Part shown: positions 24,701-34,500 of the stretch, one piece after another
How the letters are laid out: every line of letters starts with the position of its first letter
Position numbering within the stretch: position 1 is the stretch's first letter
Assembly: GCF_021869535.1 (NCBI RefSeq)
Contig: NW_026262690.1
Span: forward strand, 67,201,995-67,265,994
Length of the DNA stretch: 64,000 bases
Reading direction: 5' to 3'
From: Mytilus californianus
Taxonomy: Eukaryota; Mollusca; Bivalvia; Mytilida; Mytilidae
The notes under the pieces: model-generated
What the model was told of the DNA's origin: nothing
The model's input: the letters and a program-made list of their open reading frames with translations, nothing else
Database searches by the model: none
Position numbers and translations under genes: made by a program

Positions 24701-27580
24701 CATAGAGATACCTACAACCTGTCGATAAACTTTATAGCCGAAACGTACATAAATATTATCAAGGAGAAAATTTACAGCTTCAATCATCTCATCACACCTC
24801 CAGTAAGTATATCTAGTATATTTACCTTTCTCATTAGAGAAGAAGGCTTTAAATGAGTTGCGGCAAATATATTTGCATTCAGATCTACCAAACGACCATT
24901 TGATTAAATAGGAAAACTTTTGTTTGATAAGATTGTGTGGTAGTTTAGTGTAAAGAGTTGAAAAGTCAAAACTGTCAACAGAATCAAAAGGACCATCAAA
25001 AGAACGTTATTTATCCAAAACATCCAAAGAATTTTTTACACTCCAAAAACAGTTAATTCCACTATTTTCATACATTTTATTACAAAAGTTAATATAGACT
25101 ATATATACAATCATGCATATAATCATTGTTTGCATTGCCATTCTCTTTTATCAATGATTCTAAAAAATTCTACTTAGATCTTTGAAAATTTTATTGTTGT
25201 AAAAAGATCCTTAGAATTGGTAAATAACAGTAAATTGTAAAAATATTAATGATGTGAAGAGAGTTCATTTTACCTCCATCCAGTCTTATCATAACTAAAC
25301 GCGCCATCTACAATGCTGGCTACTGTCCTTCCTATAGTCATCATACCAGTACATAGTGTTACCAATGGTCCTCTATACTCTACTGGTGAACATTCAGCAA
25401 TATAAACTGGAGATATCATCAAAATTACTCCTGTTAATCATATAAACAAGTTAGTTTTATCGTCAAATATATCCCTGCTTACTGGTTGTTTTTGTCGTGC
25501 GCAATTCCTTTCGTTCGTTCATAATTTGTAACCGCAACCACATGGACTTGAAATTTGTTTTCCATATATACCTTGTTATATTAAGGTGATTTTTTATCAG
25601 AGACAAGTGCCTGAAAACAACTCCTTCTAAACCTTAAGCTTTTGATCCAAATGATTGTTTGTCTCCCATATAGCGAACAAGGACCATGCGATGTCTTTAA
25701 ATGGAGTATACATCAATCCGCAACTCCTTTCATAGAATCCTTCTAACATAACGCCATTGTACACACTTTTCGATCAGAATATTTTTTTAGTCTTTACGCA
25801 GCAGACAAATGGACTTTGTCACAAATTTATGCAATGCCCGGGGGAGTGGGCCCCGTGTGAATTAGTGAACTCTGCGTGCATGGTCACAGTTTTCTTGTTA
25901 TCAATATATATTGAAACCAAACATTTTTGCTGTTTGCAAATAGCAAATATATCTTAGTTTCCCTGTCATTCACTTGGCATATACATGGGGCTGATCCACT
26001 AATTCGTGTAATTTTTTTTTTTTTATATATTCAAAATGGACATTGCAGCAAAAAAAAATAATCTTGGGATTTTAGTTGTATACGCCTGTATATTGGTAGG
26101 ACAAATTGAAACTTGGCATCAATGAAAATCGCTAGAACCATAGTAAATAATTACAAGTCATGCCAAATAACAATGTGATTTCTATAAAACTGTCACAGGA
26201 TTAATGACGTGTAAACCACTTTCTTCAGGGTGTTGCTAAACTGCGGAAACGGAATACGGAACGGAATACTGAACGGAAACGGAAAACGGTTATGTATTTA
26301 CATAGGCATGTTTTATACAGTATATCACATGTTAACAAGAAAGAAAACAGAGTAATGAATTTAAGAAAAAAGATTTTAAAGCATAAAGTATTGAAATAAT
26401 TGGCAGGAGATGATGAGACTATGTTTTTAAAATATTTGATAAGGGCATGCATATTGTACGTAATTGAATTGCGTAAACCACTGCAATTGTTCCATTGGTT
26501 CATTTATTTTATATTCTACTTGGGACCACGAACGTATGTCGTTCATGTGATTTATTTTTGTCTGCTTGAGTTTACTTATTTAAAAAAAAATGAATAATGA
26601 TAATACAAAGAGAGGTTGGATAAACGTCAATAAGACAGTAACCCAACAACATAAAATAAAAATATACATAGATTATTAATTTCTAGGTTATGAGATGATT
26701 CGTACTGTTTAACTTTATAGTGCTTTTGAAATATGAACTTTATGAGATAAATTCCTTAGTATATGTTTTATACTCCACGTGTTTAAATGGCACACTACAA
26801 TTTTAAAATAAGACTATAACTTCAATACATACATACATACATATCTTTATTTCATCAACGAATAAAATAATTTCAAGTCAAGTAACAAGTATGTTATTTA
26901 TAAACACGTGGAGACCTAGATGAGATACACATACTCTTTATAACCTCTAGTTTTTTAAAGCTGTTATGTATTTCCAAAACTGTTTGCTATTTTCCTTGAT
27001 ATATCCTATCCTATTTTCAACATACTTGTTGTGTGATTTCGTTATTTCAGTCTTTATTGATTTTCGTGGTTCTCGCCATTTTTTTTTCTTCATATTCCGT
27101 CCAAATAAATATTTCTTTCCTTTTCCGTTTCCGCCTTTTAGCAACACCCCTTCAAGCAGACTCACCTATCCCAATGCCTAGTAAACCACGTCCAAGTAAT
27201 AACATCCAGTAAGTTTTAGAAACTCCATTTATTATTGTAGAAACTGTAAAAACAAAACTACCAATTAACATACAGGGTCTTCTTCCGATTTTATCGCCAA
27301 GGTATCCAGTCATGAATGCTGTTATCATTGCTGTTGCTATAGTAACACTTACTAATACTTCTTGATCAAATGAATCTAATTCGAATTCTGTCCTTATAAA
27401 GAGTAATGCTCCTGAAACAACTCCGGTATCATATCCAAACGAAAAGCCACCGAGTGCTCCAAACACTGCTACAAAACATAAATAACATGTGAATTTAGAA
27501 CTAGTATTCGTGGAGTCATATACGGTTTTACCATTATTATTTGTAATTTTGTTACTGGAACTAGTTGAAACTTTCTCCAT
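15540..27580 (-). CDS. SLC2A13: Proton/myo-inositol cotransporter, nine exons, complete
   Basis: This is an MFS sugar-porter-family protein of 578 aa. SLC2A13 (HMIT) imports myo-inositol with H+ across membranes. Exons are 27580-27166, 25430-25274, 21768-21557, 21327-21216, 20745-20582, 19731-19623, 17354-17119, 16801-16649 and 15718-15540. All junctions are GT-AG and all phases agree. Signature motifs are 'GYDTGVVSG' (49-57), 'GDKIGRR' (95-101), 'PVYIAE' (about 146-151), 'PETPR' (212-216), 'QQLSGIN' (290-296), 'INSEIYPLW'-like '[12 protein letters not shown]', and '[11 protein letters not shown]' near the C-terminus. Exons 6-7 encode a Cys-rich extracellular loop ('[15 protein letters not shown]') that distinguishes HMIT from GLUTs. 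ATG 27580 is the first in-frame Met after a stop at 27680. Introns are full of transposon remnants. SLC2A13 fits better than other GLUTs because of the Cys-rich loop and the '[11 protein letters not shown]' segment. Confidence 0.93.
16649..16801 (-). CDS. SLC2A13: SLC2A13 exon 8
   Basis: Encodes '[20 protein letters not shown]' and a following helix. Acceptor 'catatttcag', donor 'CTATG|GTAAGT'. Confidence 0.9.
17119..17354 (-). CDS. SLC2A13: SLC2A13 exon 7, Cys-rich loop
   Basis: Encodes most of the extracellular Cys-rich loop (CATC, CGFC and further Cys) and the next helix '[13 protein letters not shown]'. Acceptor 'gttgtcattgcag', donor 'TCCAG|GTTTGT'. Confidence 0.9.
17463..19133. mobile_element. 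1.67-kb element with ~150-bp inverted repeats
   Basis: 17463-about 17611 ('ttagagttgaaataat', 'gcatgcaaatcaagagttta', to 'gtctgtttactatata') is repeated in reverse orientation at about 18985-19133, with scattered mismatches. No ORF of note lies inside, so it is a non-autonomous foldback or TIR element in transporter intron 6. It contains the repeat at 18040-18185 and small 'agagacatataat' palindromes near 17794 and 18718. Confidence 0.75.
18040..18185 (+). repeat. Dispersed repeat, 'aagcgcttcggacgcat' type
   Basis: 'tcttcaactgtgtttcggtc', 'catcctcggcattcaaatat', 'ttgagcgttcctgatgaac'. Second copy of the family seen at 12415-12535, here better preserved, nested in the 17463-19133 element. Confidence 0.7.
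19155..19400. repeat. Common mussel repeat in head-to-head arrangement
   Basis: 19155-19290 reads the family in reverse ('ccccgccatattctatatgt', 'cagtggttgccgttctgatg'). 19325-19400 reads it forward ('ggtcaccgttcggccttcaa'). A short junction separates the two halves, so this is an inverted composite rather than a single insertion. Confidence 0.65.
19623..19731 (-). CDS. SLC2A13: SLC2A13 exon 6
   Basis: Encodes the helix '[14 protein letters not shown]' and the start of the extracellular loop '[18 protein letters not shown]', with an N-glycosylation sequon NNT. Acceptor 'tttttttag', donor 'TTACAG|GTAAAA'. Confidence 0.88.
19880..20400 (+). repeat. Common mussel repeat with an internal 27-bp array
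   Basis: Family phrases 'gacaataattcaacaaagac', 'cttcagactcctggcttggg', 'aatgtggtggggttaaa' and 'tctcccctaatccgg' flank a tandem array at about 19981-20115. The array has five copies of a 27-bp unit aligned on 'taccatg' at 19984, 20011, 20038, 20065 and 20092. Confidence 0.8.
20582..20745 (-). CDS. SLC2A13: SLC2A13 exon 5
   Basis: Encodes '[15 protein letters not shown]', a helix, and the second GRR motif '[14 protein letters not shown]'. Acceptor 'ctctttctacag', donor 'TTGCAG|GTAAAA'. Confidence 0.9.
21216..21327 (-). CDS. SLC2A13: SLC2A13 exon 4
   Basis: Encodes '[19 protein letters not shown]' and the substrate-site helix motif '[10 protein letters not shown]'. Acceptor 'ttttgtaag', donor 'GTGAT|GTAAGT'. 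Confidence 0.9.
21557..21768 (-). CDS. SLC2A13: SLC2A13 exon 3
   Basis: Encodes '[18 protein letters not shown]', '[14 protein letters not shown]' and the start of the large cytosolic loop. Donor 'CCAAG|GTTATT' is weaker than the others. Confidence 0.9.
21793..22145 (+). repeat. Common mussel repeat, near full-length copy
   Basis: Begins 'gaagatgtggtataattgcc', passes 'ggtcaccgtacggccttcaa', 'ggctcctggcttgggacagg' and 'aatgtggcggggttaaacat', and ends near 'aacaaactataa'. Partial copies in both orientations occur across the window (listed separately). It has no coding capacity, so it is carried passively or is a SINE/MITE-type element. The short ORFs inside are shadows. Confidence 0.8.
22174..23578 (+). 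mobile_element. 1.4-kb element with AACCGGATTTTC termini
   Basis: A perfect 12-bp inverted repeat lies at 22174-22185 and 23567-23578. Just inside the left end is the same head ('gaggtcgaaccctgaacag') and two or three degenerate tandem units as in the element at 2255-4970, then AT-rich sequence. The two elements share a body but have different termini. A small GCTGTCA/TGACAGC hairpin lies immediately outside the left end (22156-22172). Confidence 0.65.
23580..23765 (+). repeat. Fragment of the common mussel repeat
   Basis: 'gtacagatctgagagtactc' and 'gttactgacagctagttcaa' correspond to 12945-12985 in the copy at 12690. Truncated at both ends. Confidence 0.55.
23880..25010 (-). pseudogene. 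Penelope-like reverse transcriptase fragment (copy B)
   Basis: Read on the minus strand: '[19 protein letters not shown]' (about 24975-24920), '[18 protein letters not shown]' (about 24710), '[13 protein letters not shown]' (about 24580, catalytic YLDD), '[18 protein letters not shown]', then after frame changes '[12 protein letters not shown]' and '[20 protein letters not shown]'. A different subfamily from copy A, but the same order of motifs. It sits in transporter intron 2 in the same orientation as the host gene. Confidence 0.8.
25274..25430 (-). CDS. SLC2A13: SLC2A13 exon 2
   Basis: Encodes '[20 protein letters not shown]' and '[17 protein letters not shown]'. Acceptor 'gattaacag', donor 'TGGAG|GTAAAA'. 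Phases match exons 1 and 3. Confidence 0.9.
26228..27149. mobile_element. 922-bp element with 13-bp TIRs and 5-bp target duplication
   Basis: GGGTGTTGCTAAA at 26228-26240 is perfectly inverted at 27137-27149. CTTCA directly abuts both ends (26223-26227, 27150-27154), a perfect 5-bp target duplication. Similarity extends inward through 'gcggaaacggaa'. The interior holds a LINE fragment, an (ATAC)n run near 26822, and a second inverted pair CTCCACGTGTTTA (26773-26785, 26901-26913) that may be a nested miniature element. The superfamily is not identified. It ends only a few bases from the exon 1 splice donor. Confidence 0.75.
26945..27070 (-). pseudogene. LINE ORF2 fragment
   Basis: Minus-strand reading '[20 protein letters not shown]' and '[10 protein letters not shown]' matches the linker between endonuclease and RT in APE-type LINEs, where 'HNKY' and 'FWKYIKS' are characteristic. 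Only about 40 residues are left. It lies inside the 26228-27149 element. Confidence 0.55.
27166..27580 (-). CDS. SLC2A13: SLC2A13 exon 1
   Basis: Starts at ATG 27580 ('[11 protein letters not shown]'). The upstream in-frame reading has no other ATG before a stop at 27680. It encodes the cytosolic N-terminus and the first helices, with '[17 protein letters not shown]' and '[14 protein letters not shown]'. It ends 'GGGATAG|GTGAGT'. Confidence 0.9.
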
Positions 27581-27669
27581 TATTGATAACTTGGTTAAAT
27601 CTCTGTTTTCGTGATATAGATAAGTCAGTTCAGATTTCACTATCTCAAGACTAAATATGGAAAGAGTTT

Positions 27670-28320
27670 CATGAATACATCAATAGATAGTTATTGATAA
27701 TGGCCCTATACACCCTATTTCTATTATTTAAAAAAAAACTAGGAATAGACAAAGCAACGTGTAAGAATGACGGATACTCGGGGGTTTCTACAGAATAAAC
27801 ACCGCAGTCTTCCAGAAATACCTTTGTTACAATTTTATTAAAACCAAAATACTTATAAAGTTTGTATGAATATCTTTGTTCGATCATCAGTCACCATACT
27901 GAATAATCAGCGAAGTAATGTTTACATGAATATCTTCACTATTCGCGCCGTTAGTTTGAAATTACTATAAAAATATAGAAATTTATTCAGAAAAATCCTT
28001 TGTCCGATTCATTCTAGTTCAACTGTGACATAACAGCATATCAAAATAATGGAATTAAGTATTTTGGCTTGTAAAAAAGTCTTTGGATGCTTTATAGATA
28101 TATATTACATGTTTTAATTATCCTTTCTATTTGGTTGACAGTTCTGACTTTTCGACTCTCTACACTACACTTTCACACAATCGTATCAGACAGAAGTTTT
28201 CGCCAAAATATTAAGTCATATACGACTAAAAGAAACATCATAGCACGAAGGCAATTCTGACGGTGCAACTGAAATAAAATAGAAAGATACACAACTTCAG
28301 TACCAAGAATCTATAACTCA
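27670..28320. other. Transporter upstream region, no gene seen
   Basis: Should contain the transporter 5' UTR and promoter. AT-rich, with no clear core-promoter motif or repeat family. Confidence 0.35.
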
Positions 28321-28329
28321 AAACCATCT

Positions 28330-28930
28330 TATATATTTGAAAAGGTCTTGGTACTTTCCGATTAACTTTTTGAGAAAAAGGACGAGACGTTCTTTAACAA
28401 AACCCTTGCTCATTAGTTGTTTGCTTAGACACCGATGATGTTTTACAAAGTCTGAGTAGCAGCTGCTCTTGAATATCGTATGAGTTGACAAATGTATACT
28501 CCATACGCGGGTGAAGTTGGTATATTGCTGCTATGGTGAGGAAAATTTATATAATTTCAAAATTGAAATTGTCTCGTTTTTCATAGATTCTGGTACTGAG
28601 ATGACCGCTGTTGTCAAATTCGAGGGAAATGTCTAGAAATGATGCAAAGGAAGCTGTATCTGTGTTTTTTTTTAATCTCTAGTTCTGGAGGATATCGTAA
28701 TGGGATCCAAACAGAAAAGTTTTGATTGTTAATGGGAATGAACATCATCAATATACCTGTATGTGAAATTATATAATCTAGCTTCTTTGATCTTTTTGTT
28801 TATACAAGTGTCTGAAGGGACTCCGATTCATACGAAAATAAGAAAAGGTCGGCCAGGAGAGGTGCACAGTTGGTTCCCATAGGAATGCCGACAACCTGCT
28901 GGAAAATTATATCATACGCGGCTACAAATT
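28330..28930 (-). pseudogene. Penelope-like reverse transcriptase fragment (copy C, minus)
   Basis: Minus strand: 'QQVVGIPMGTNCAPLLADLF' (28905-28845), 'YRYIDDVHSH' after a frameshift, then 'FDNSGHLSTRIYEKRDNFNF'-type sequence and 'IPTSPAYGVYICQLIRYSR' (about 28520-28460). It belongs to the copy-A subfamily, with many stops. It abuts an inverted repeat at 28911-29056. Confidence 0.72.
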
Positions 28931-29056
28931 TTTTGTTTTGGGATATAATAAAAACTGATCAGTTGTTCTTCGATGTAGCATGTTTTATTTTCTGGTTCAT
29001 ATTAACAAAATGTGTAGAATTATATCCCAAAACAATAAATTTGTAGCCGCGTATGA
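28911..29056. repeat. 35-bp inverted repeat around a 75-bp loop
   Basis: 'atcatacgcggctacaaatt' through 'gttttgggatata' (28911-28945) is inverted at 29021-29056 with one or two mismatches. It lies exactly where a minus-strand RT fragment meets plus-strand retroelement sequence. Confidence 0.85.
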
Positions 29057-29199
29057 TACCATTTCTATGGAGGAAAGCATTGTGGATTATTTCTTTGATA
29101 TCGCTTACCGTCCCTTTCTTGATATCATGAAGTTTCCCACTTTTAGATTGTGAAGTTCCTTGAATTCTTAATTAGGCGTATATATTTCCATACTCGTTC

Positions 29200-29560
29200 A
29201 TTGTGTCAGCCTGTGTCTGTAGTGATGTTTTAGATTTCAATGAACCTAACCTGTTGAGTCAGGGTTTTCGTTATCACATCTTGCTTTAAAACATTTACTG
29301 ATTCCTTATAGATACAAAGATATTTTGTTTGGAAGTTTGGCTGTACCTGCAGAAATCTTTTTATATAAGGATAATCAAATCCTAATATGTTACGGTATAA
29401 TTAGAGTTCGTTATTTTTTTAATAAGCTCATTCTTAAAAGGTATCAATTACACATTGTAGTAAGATCTTTGAATATTGTCTTTATTGGTACTATATGTCT
29501 CTATTGGCACTTACATTGGTATTATTTGTATAAATTCATTCATAACTAAACATGTATTCT
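29200..29560 (+). pseudogene. Penelope-like retroelement 3' fragment (copy C, plus)
   Basis: Frames give 'CSDVLDFNEPNLLSQGFRYH' and 'YRYKDILFGSLAVPAEIF', matching the C-terminal RT/thumb region of copies B and D ('[20 protein letters not shown]'). Stops and frameshifts are present. Confidence 0.65.
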
Positions 29561-29744
29561 TATCCAGGTATTCATACTTATGGTCCTATACATCCTGTCG
29601 ATACTTATATTTTGACCTTACTCATGATCCTGCTTTTCTCAAGCTTCTTATGAAATACAAAATGTATTAGCACTTAATCGGTTCTTTGGGCAAAATAACG
29701 ATCTGATGAGTCAATCCCTTTCAAACTAATTGTGCGTTTTTAAG

Positions 29745-30010
29745 TAGTGTTGTTGAACCACTGTCCCAGGACGGTTAGGGAAGGGTTGAGCTGTCGCAAA
29801 AATGTTAAAACCCGCCGCCAGTTATTGTCCAAAGACAGGAACCTGTAATTCAGTGGTTGTCATTGGCTACTCTATGCCATATTTGTTTTTCGCTTATTGT
29901 TGTAGTATATACGGTATGTGCTTTGCTCGTTGTTGGCGGCTGTACGGTGACATGTAACTGTTCACGTCTTTGTCTGTTGGTCTACGGATATTTGGCTTAT
30001 TTTCAATCAT
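29745..30010 (-). repeat. Common mussel repeat, reverse copy
   Basis: 'ccactgtcccagg', 'gacaggaacctgtaattcag', 'tggttgtcattggctac', 'gctgtacggtgacatgta' are reverse complements of family phrases at 21793-22145. From 30011 to 31200 the sequence is AT-rich with no gene seen. Confidence 0.7.
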
Positions 30011-31288
30011 ATCACGCGCACATATCCTTATTTTTATACTGATGGAATTATTCTCTCATAAATGTGGGTCGTTAGGGTTATTCCAATGAATTTTGGTCAT
30101 CTTTGATACGGAAAAGATCCATTTACCATTTTTATGTCATCATTTTATTATCCCCCACGCTATTCGGATATATTCGTGCACATGTTCACGAATTTGAACA
30201 TGGTTTTCTTTTGTTCTTGGTTGCTTTCTCGTGTATGTGTTGGGGCCAATAGCACCCGAAAGGCATTCAAATGTTTTAAAAATGTTTTTTTAAGTAATAG
30301 AGAGTATTTGTTGAATGAGAGTAACAGACAAAAGTAAAAAAAAACGTCAAGATTTGTCATTTTTTATAATTTTTATTAGTTTTTTTGTTGTTTCCGCTTT
30401 TTCATGTTTTATTGTTGTTTTTACTTCTTCATGAGACTCTTTTTTCTGTGGATGTCCTGAAAATCATGACACGACAACTGTAAATAAGACTGAAGTACAA
30501 TAACGTGGCGGAGGGTCGAATTATTATTTTACTGAAAAATATATCCTTTTTTAATCTTCCAGAATAGCCCGGTATTTGATTTACTTGCAATATGCAAAAG
30601 GGTGATGCACATGAAGGACCCTGGTTTACGCTTATTAAAAAAATCAGAATTTGAAATAGAGCTTTAACTGATCTTAACTAATTACATATAAATTATTATG
30701 TTACTTGTTGGTAAGACAAATGATAGAATTAAAATATATATGTTGTGCTCACTTTTTGTACTGTTTATCAGTTTACAACTTTGTCACCTGATTAAGAATG
30801 GCAACAATACATTTGTCACCATAGTTAAGGACAATATCAATGATAATACTGTTTCAAAGCAACGAACATAAAACCTGATTAGACATACCAAAAATATCAT
30901 TCTGTCAATGTCGGTTATCATTTTTTTTTTATAATGAAAAATAAATTATACTGTTTACTCTCTCATACAGCTATTTTTTCCACATATAGACTTAGATTTT
31001 GAAAAAAATCTCGTAGTAAGTTTGTTTTTTATCTTAATTGTTGGATTGTTTCAGAGTTAAATTTCGCGATATTTGTGGCACATATCCGGGACTGTAGTGT
31101 TGAAAGTAGACTCCCCATTAAAAATTTCCGAATATGTGACATTACCAAAAGAAGATTTTCTTAATCTTCTGTTATATAAAGTTTTGGAACCATTCAAACA
31201 AGACAAATTAAAAGCTTTGATTTAAAGAATAGTTTATGATGTAAAAATACAGGTTTTAGTATGAAACATTTCTTTTAAATGCTTCAAT

Positions 31289-31520
31289 ATGAGACTAGCA
31301 GCTTTGCTGCCTATCCAGGCTATGGTCAAAGTTAGAAGTGTTCCGATAAATTTGGCGCAAAATTTTAAACGAACACTGACAATGCAATCGACAGCTAAGT
31401 GTAGAGGAGCTCTCATTGTATTTGAAGGATGTGACCACAGTGGCAAAACAACACAATGTAAAAAACTTATTGCAGCTTTGATTGAAAAAGGAATAAAAAC
31501 GGAAGCCATGCGTTTTCCAG
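31289..31520 (+). CDS. DTYMK: DTYMK exon 1
   Basis: Encodes the N-terminal extension with Met at 1, 12 and 32, then the P-loop. Donor 'TTCCAG|GTGTGT'. Confidence 0.92.
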
Positions 31521-34500
31521 GTGTGTGAGTCGAAAATAACTTAAGTTTCCCACCATTTTTCAAATGGAGATTCGAGAATGATTGGGCAGCTAAATCTGAA
31601 AATTAGTCTGTGAATCCTAAAATGGAGTAGATTTTAGGAGCTTCTTTTTACCATAGAACACCCATTGATGCCACAAAAGTACAAAAATACAATAACACTA
31701 TTAATCACTAGCCCATGCCAGAACATCAAAATTATACTTTGAAAAAACAAAACTGAAACAGAATTAAGCATGGCAGTGGCTACGATTACCCGCAAAAAGT
31801 AACAATAAGAAATAATTATTGTTACAGTGTTGAATTGGTAACCTTTGAGAATAGTTTATTTAAATGATTGATAAGTTTACCCAGATTGTATCTTATTTTA
31901 CTGGCTCGATAAACAATATCACTGTAAAAAATTTGGATGTGCTATCCCGTTTGTGATAAGTTTTCTACAGGTACAGCCAAACTTCCAAACCAAATCTTTG
32001 TATCTATGAAAGAATTTAGTAAAGGTTTTAAGTAATTTGTGGTAACAAAATCCTTGACTTAATAATTTACCAGTAATACATAGATCACGTTCATTGAAAT
32101 CTAAAACGTCACAACAGACACATGCATATCTAACAAGTTGGGGTATATAAACACTGTAAGATGTTGCCATGGTGGTAAGATGATTATTTCTATATGTAAA
32201 ATTTAGGATGGCCTTATTGAGCTGTTTGAATTGTTTCCTTTGTAGACCGAACAACAACAATTGGTAAAATGATTGATGGTTATCTTAGTAACAAATGTGA
32301 AATAGAAGACCATTCAGTTCATCTTCTATTTTCAGCCAACCGATGGGAAATGGTGTAAGTTTAACATTTGCATGTTAAATTTTGTCAAGTTTCTATATTT
32401 TGTTTTACTAATTGCAATGGTTAAATAATAACTTAAATTTGTACAGTAACAATCATGACAATAGAAATGAAGAAGCATTGTTATACATGTACTTCTTATT
32501 AAATAAATAAAATATATATATATTCAGATTTCTTTTTTTAAGTTATATGTTTGTCTCTATATAATTTTTACAAACAAGGTATTGCATTTTTAATTGTGGT
32601 CAATTCCAATAGGCACCATAATATTTCTGTTTAATGATCATGATCATAATGTTAAAAGTTGTATCAAACATGTATATACAGTGTCAGTAATGTCCTCCAT
32701 TTAAAAAAAGAATCTGGAAATAAAAAAAGTCATTTACCAGATAGAGAAACTAGCTGATTACTGTCATTTCTTGATTAAATTTGACTCCTATGTCCTTTAA
32801 CCAACATTGTTTTATCACCAATGATGTGTGGATGTAAACAAGTAGGAAAATTACATGTAAATATGATTACCCATTTGAGCACAGGGAAAATTAAGGCAGT
32901 CAGACCAAAAGGTTCATGTTCTTTGAAATAGCAGTCTGGAAACTAAAGTTGAGAGGATTTTCAATACACTAAAGTAACAGGTTATTACAACAATTTATCC
33001 TGTTAAGATCATTTATTTTGTGATATGTTTAGAAATTGACCTTTTGTTTCTGAAATAAAGGAGTTCAAACAGAAATTGATTGAGAAAATAAGCATGAAAT
33101 TGATTTATTACACATGGGAAGCCATATGTGTATATACATGTAAGTTTACCAGAGTAAAATTAAAAATACCTTGTTGACACAATTTCTGACGATATTATTA
33201 AATGTCCATGAATATAAGCCAAAATTAGTTGAATCTACATTACAGAAAACTTGTACATTTATTTCAGGCCCAAAATAAAATCCAAGTTAGAAGCAGGAAT
33301 TACATTGATAGTGGACAGATATGCCTATTCTGGTGTGGCATTTACAGCAGCTAAAGAGGTTAAGTAGTTACTCTGTTAATTTAATTCAAACATGCAACTG
33401 TAAATTAAGATCAAACATGCTATAGTTTCAATTATTATCTCAAAATTTGGTATGTAGACACATACATGAGTACATATAAACTTTGGTCATTATGTCATTA
33501 ATATTTTTGTGGGGGTTTCGAGTTATAAATTTGTTTTCTCAAAAGCACAAAAATAGTTTTTTGTCTTGTCTGCGACTTTCGTCACAGAAAGCGAGACAGG
33601 GATTGCTCTTTCGGCAACGGCATCAACAATTGTTAAGTTTTCTGCTTAAGTTAGTTTGATAGGAACTTCTTGTGATAGATCATTGATATTTAATCTAAAG
33701 TTGCGTCACTATCAGTACATATCAGTTTGACGACTATTTCAAAGCACTGCCCCCCCTAGGTCATGGTCCAGCGACTTTAAATTAATTAGCAATTTTCAGT
33801 GTTAAAGGTTTTCTGCTTAAGTTAGTTTGATAGGAACTACTTTGTGATAAATCACTGATATTTGATATAAAGTTGCATTACCATTGGTACATATAAGTAT
33901 GACAATTATTTCGACGCCCTGTCCCCTAGGTCATTGTCCAGTGACTTTGAATTAATTAGCAATTTTCAATGTTTAGTTTTCTGCTTAAGTTAGTTTAAGA
34001 GGAACTACTTGTGATAAATCAATGATATTTTGTATGAAGTTGCATTACTATCAGTTCATATCAGTTTGACGACTATTTCGAGGCCCTGCCCACTAGATAA
34101 TGTTCCAGTGACTGAATTAATAAACCATGTTGCTGTCCATCAGATTGTCTTTTTCTGAATTTTATGCTGACAGGCGAGACATCTTTGTGTCAGCTTTCCA
34201 GTTATAAATTTGTTTTCTTTAAAGCAGAAAAAAGCTAGTTTTTTAATTCTAAATAATGAAAATCTAGTAACAAAATGCATCTTATGTGTAAACATTTCAT
34301 AATATTTCAGTGACTTTTATGACATTGGCAAAATAAGAATTATTTATAACAGGGGTTCGACATAAATTGGTGTAAACAGCCAGATGTTGGTCTACCCAAA
34401 CCAGACAGAGTTATCTACCTTACATTAAGTACAGAAGAGGCAGCAGCTAGAGGAACATTTGGAAAAGAAAGATATGAACAAACAGAATTTCAACAAAAAG

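Noticed and set aside
27581..27640. Longer N-terminus for the sugar transporter
   Set aside because: The extra 20 codons begin with GTG, not ATG. The first in-frame ATG is at 27580.
31234..31563. 109-codon minus-strand ORF over DTYMK exon 1
   Set aside because: Antisense shadow of a well-supported coding exon with matching splice phases.
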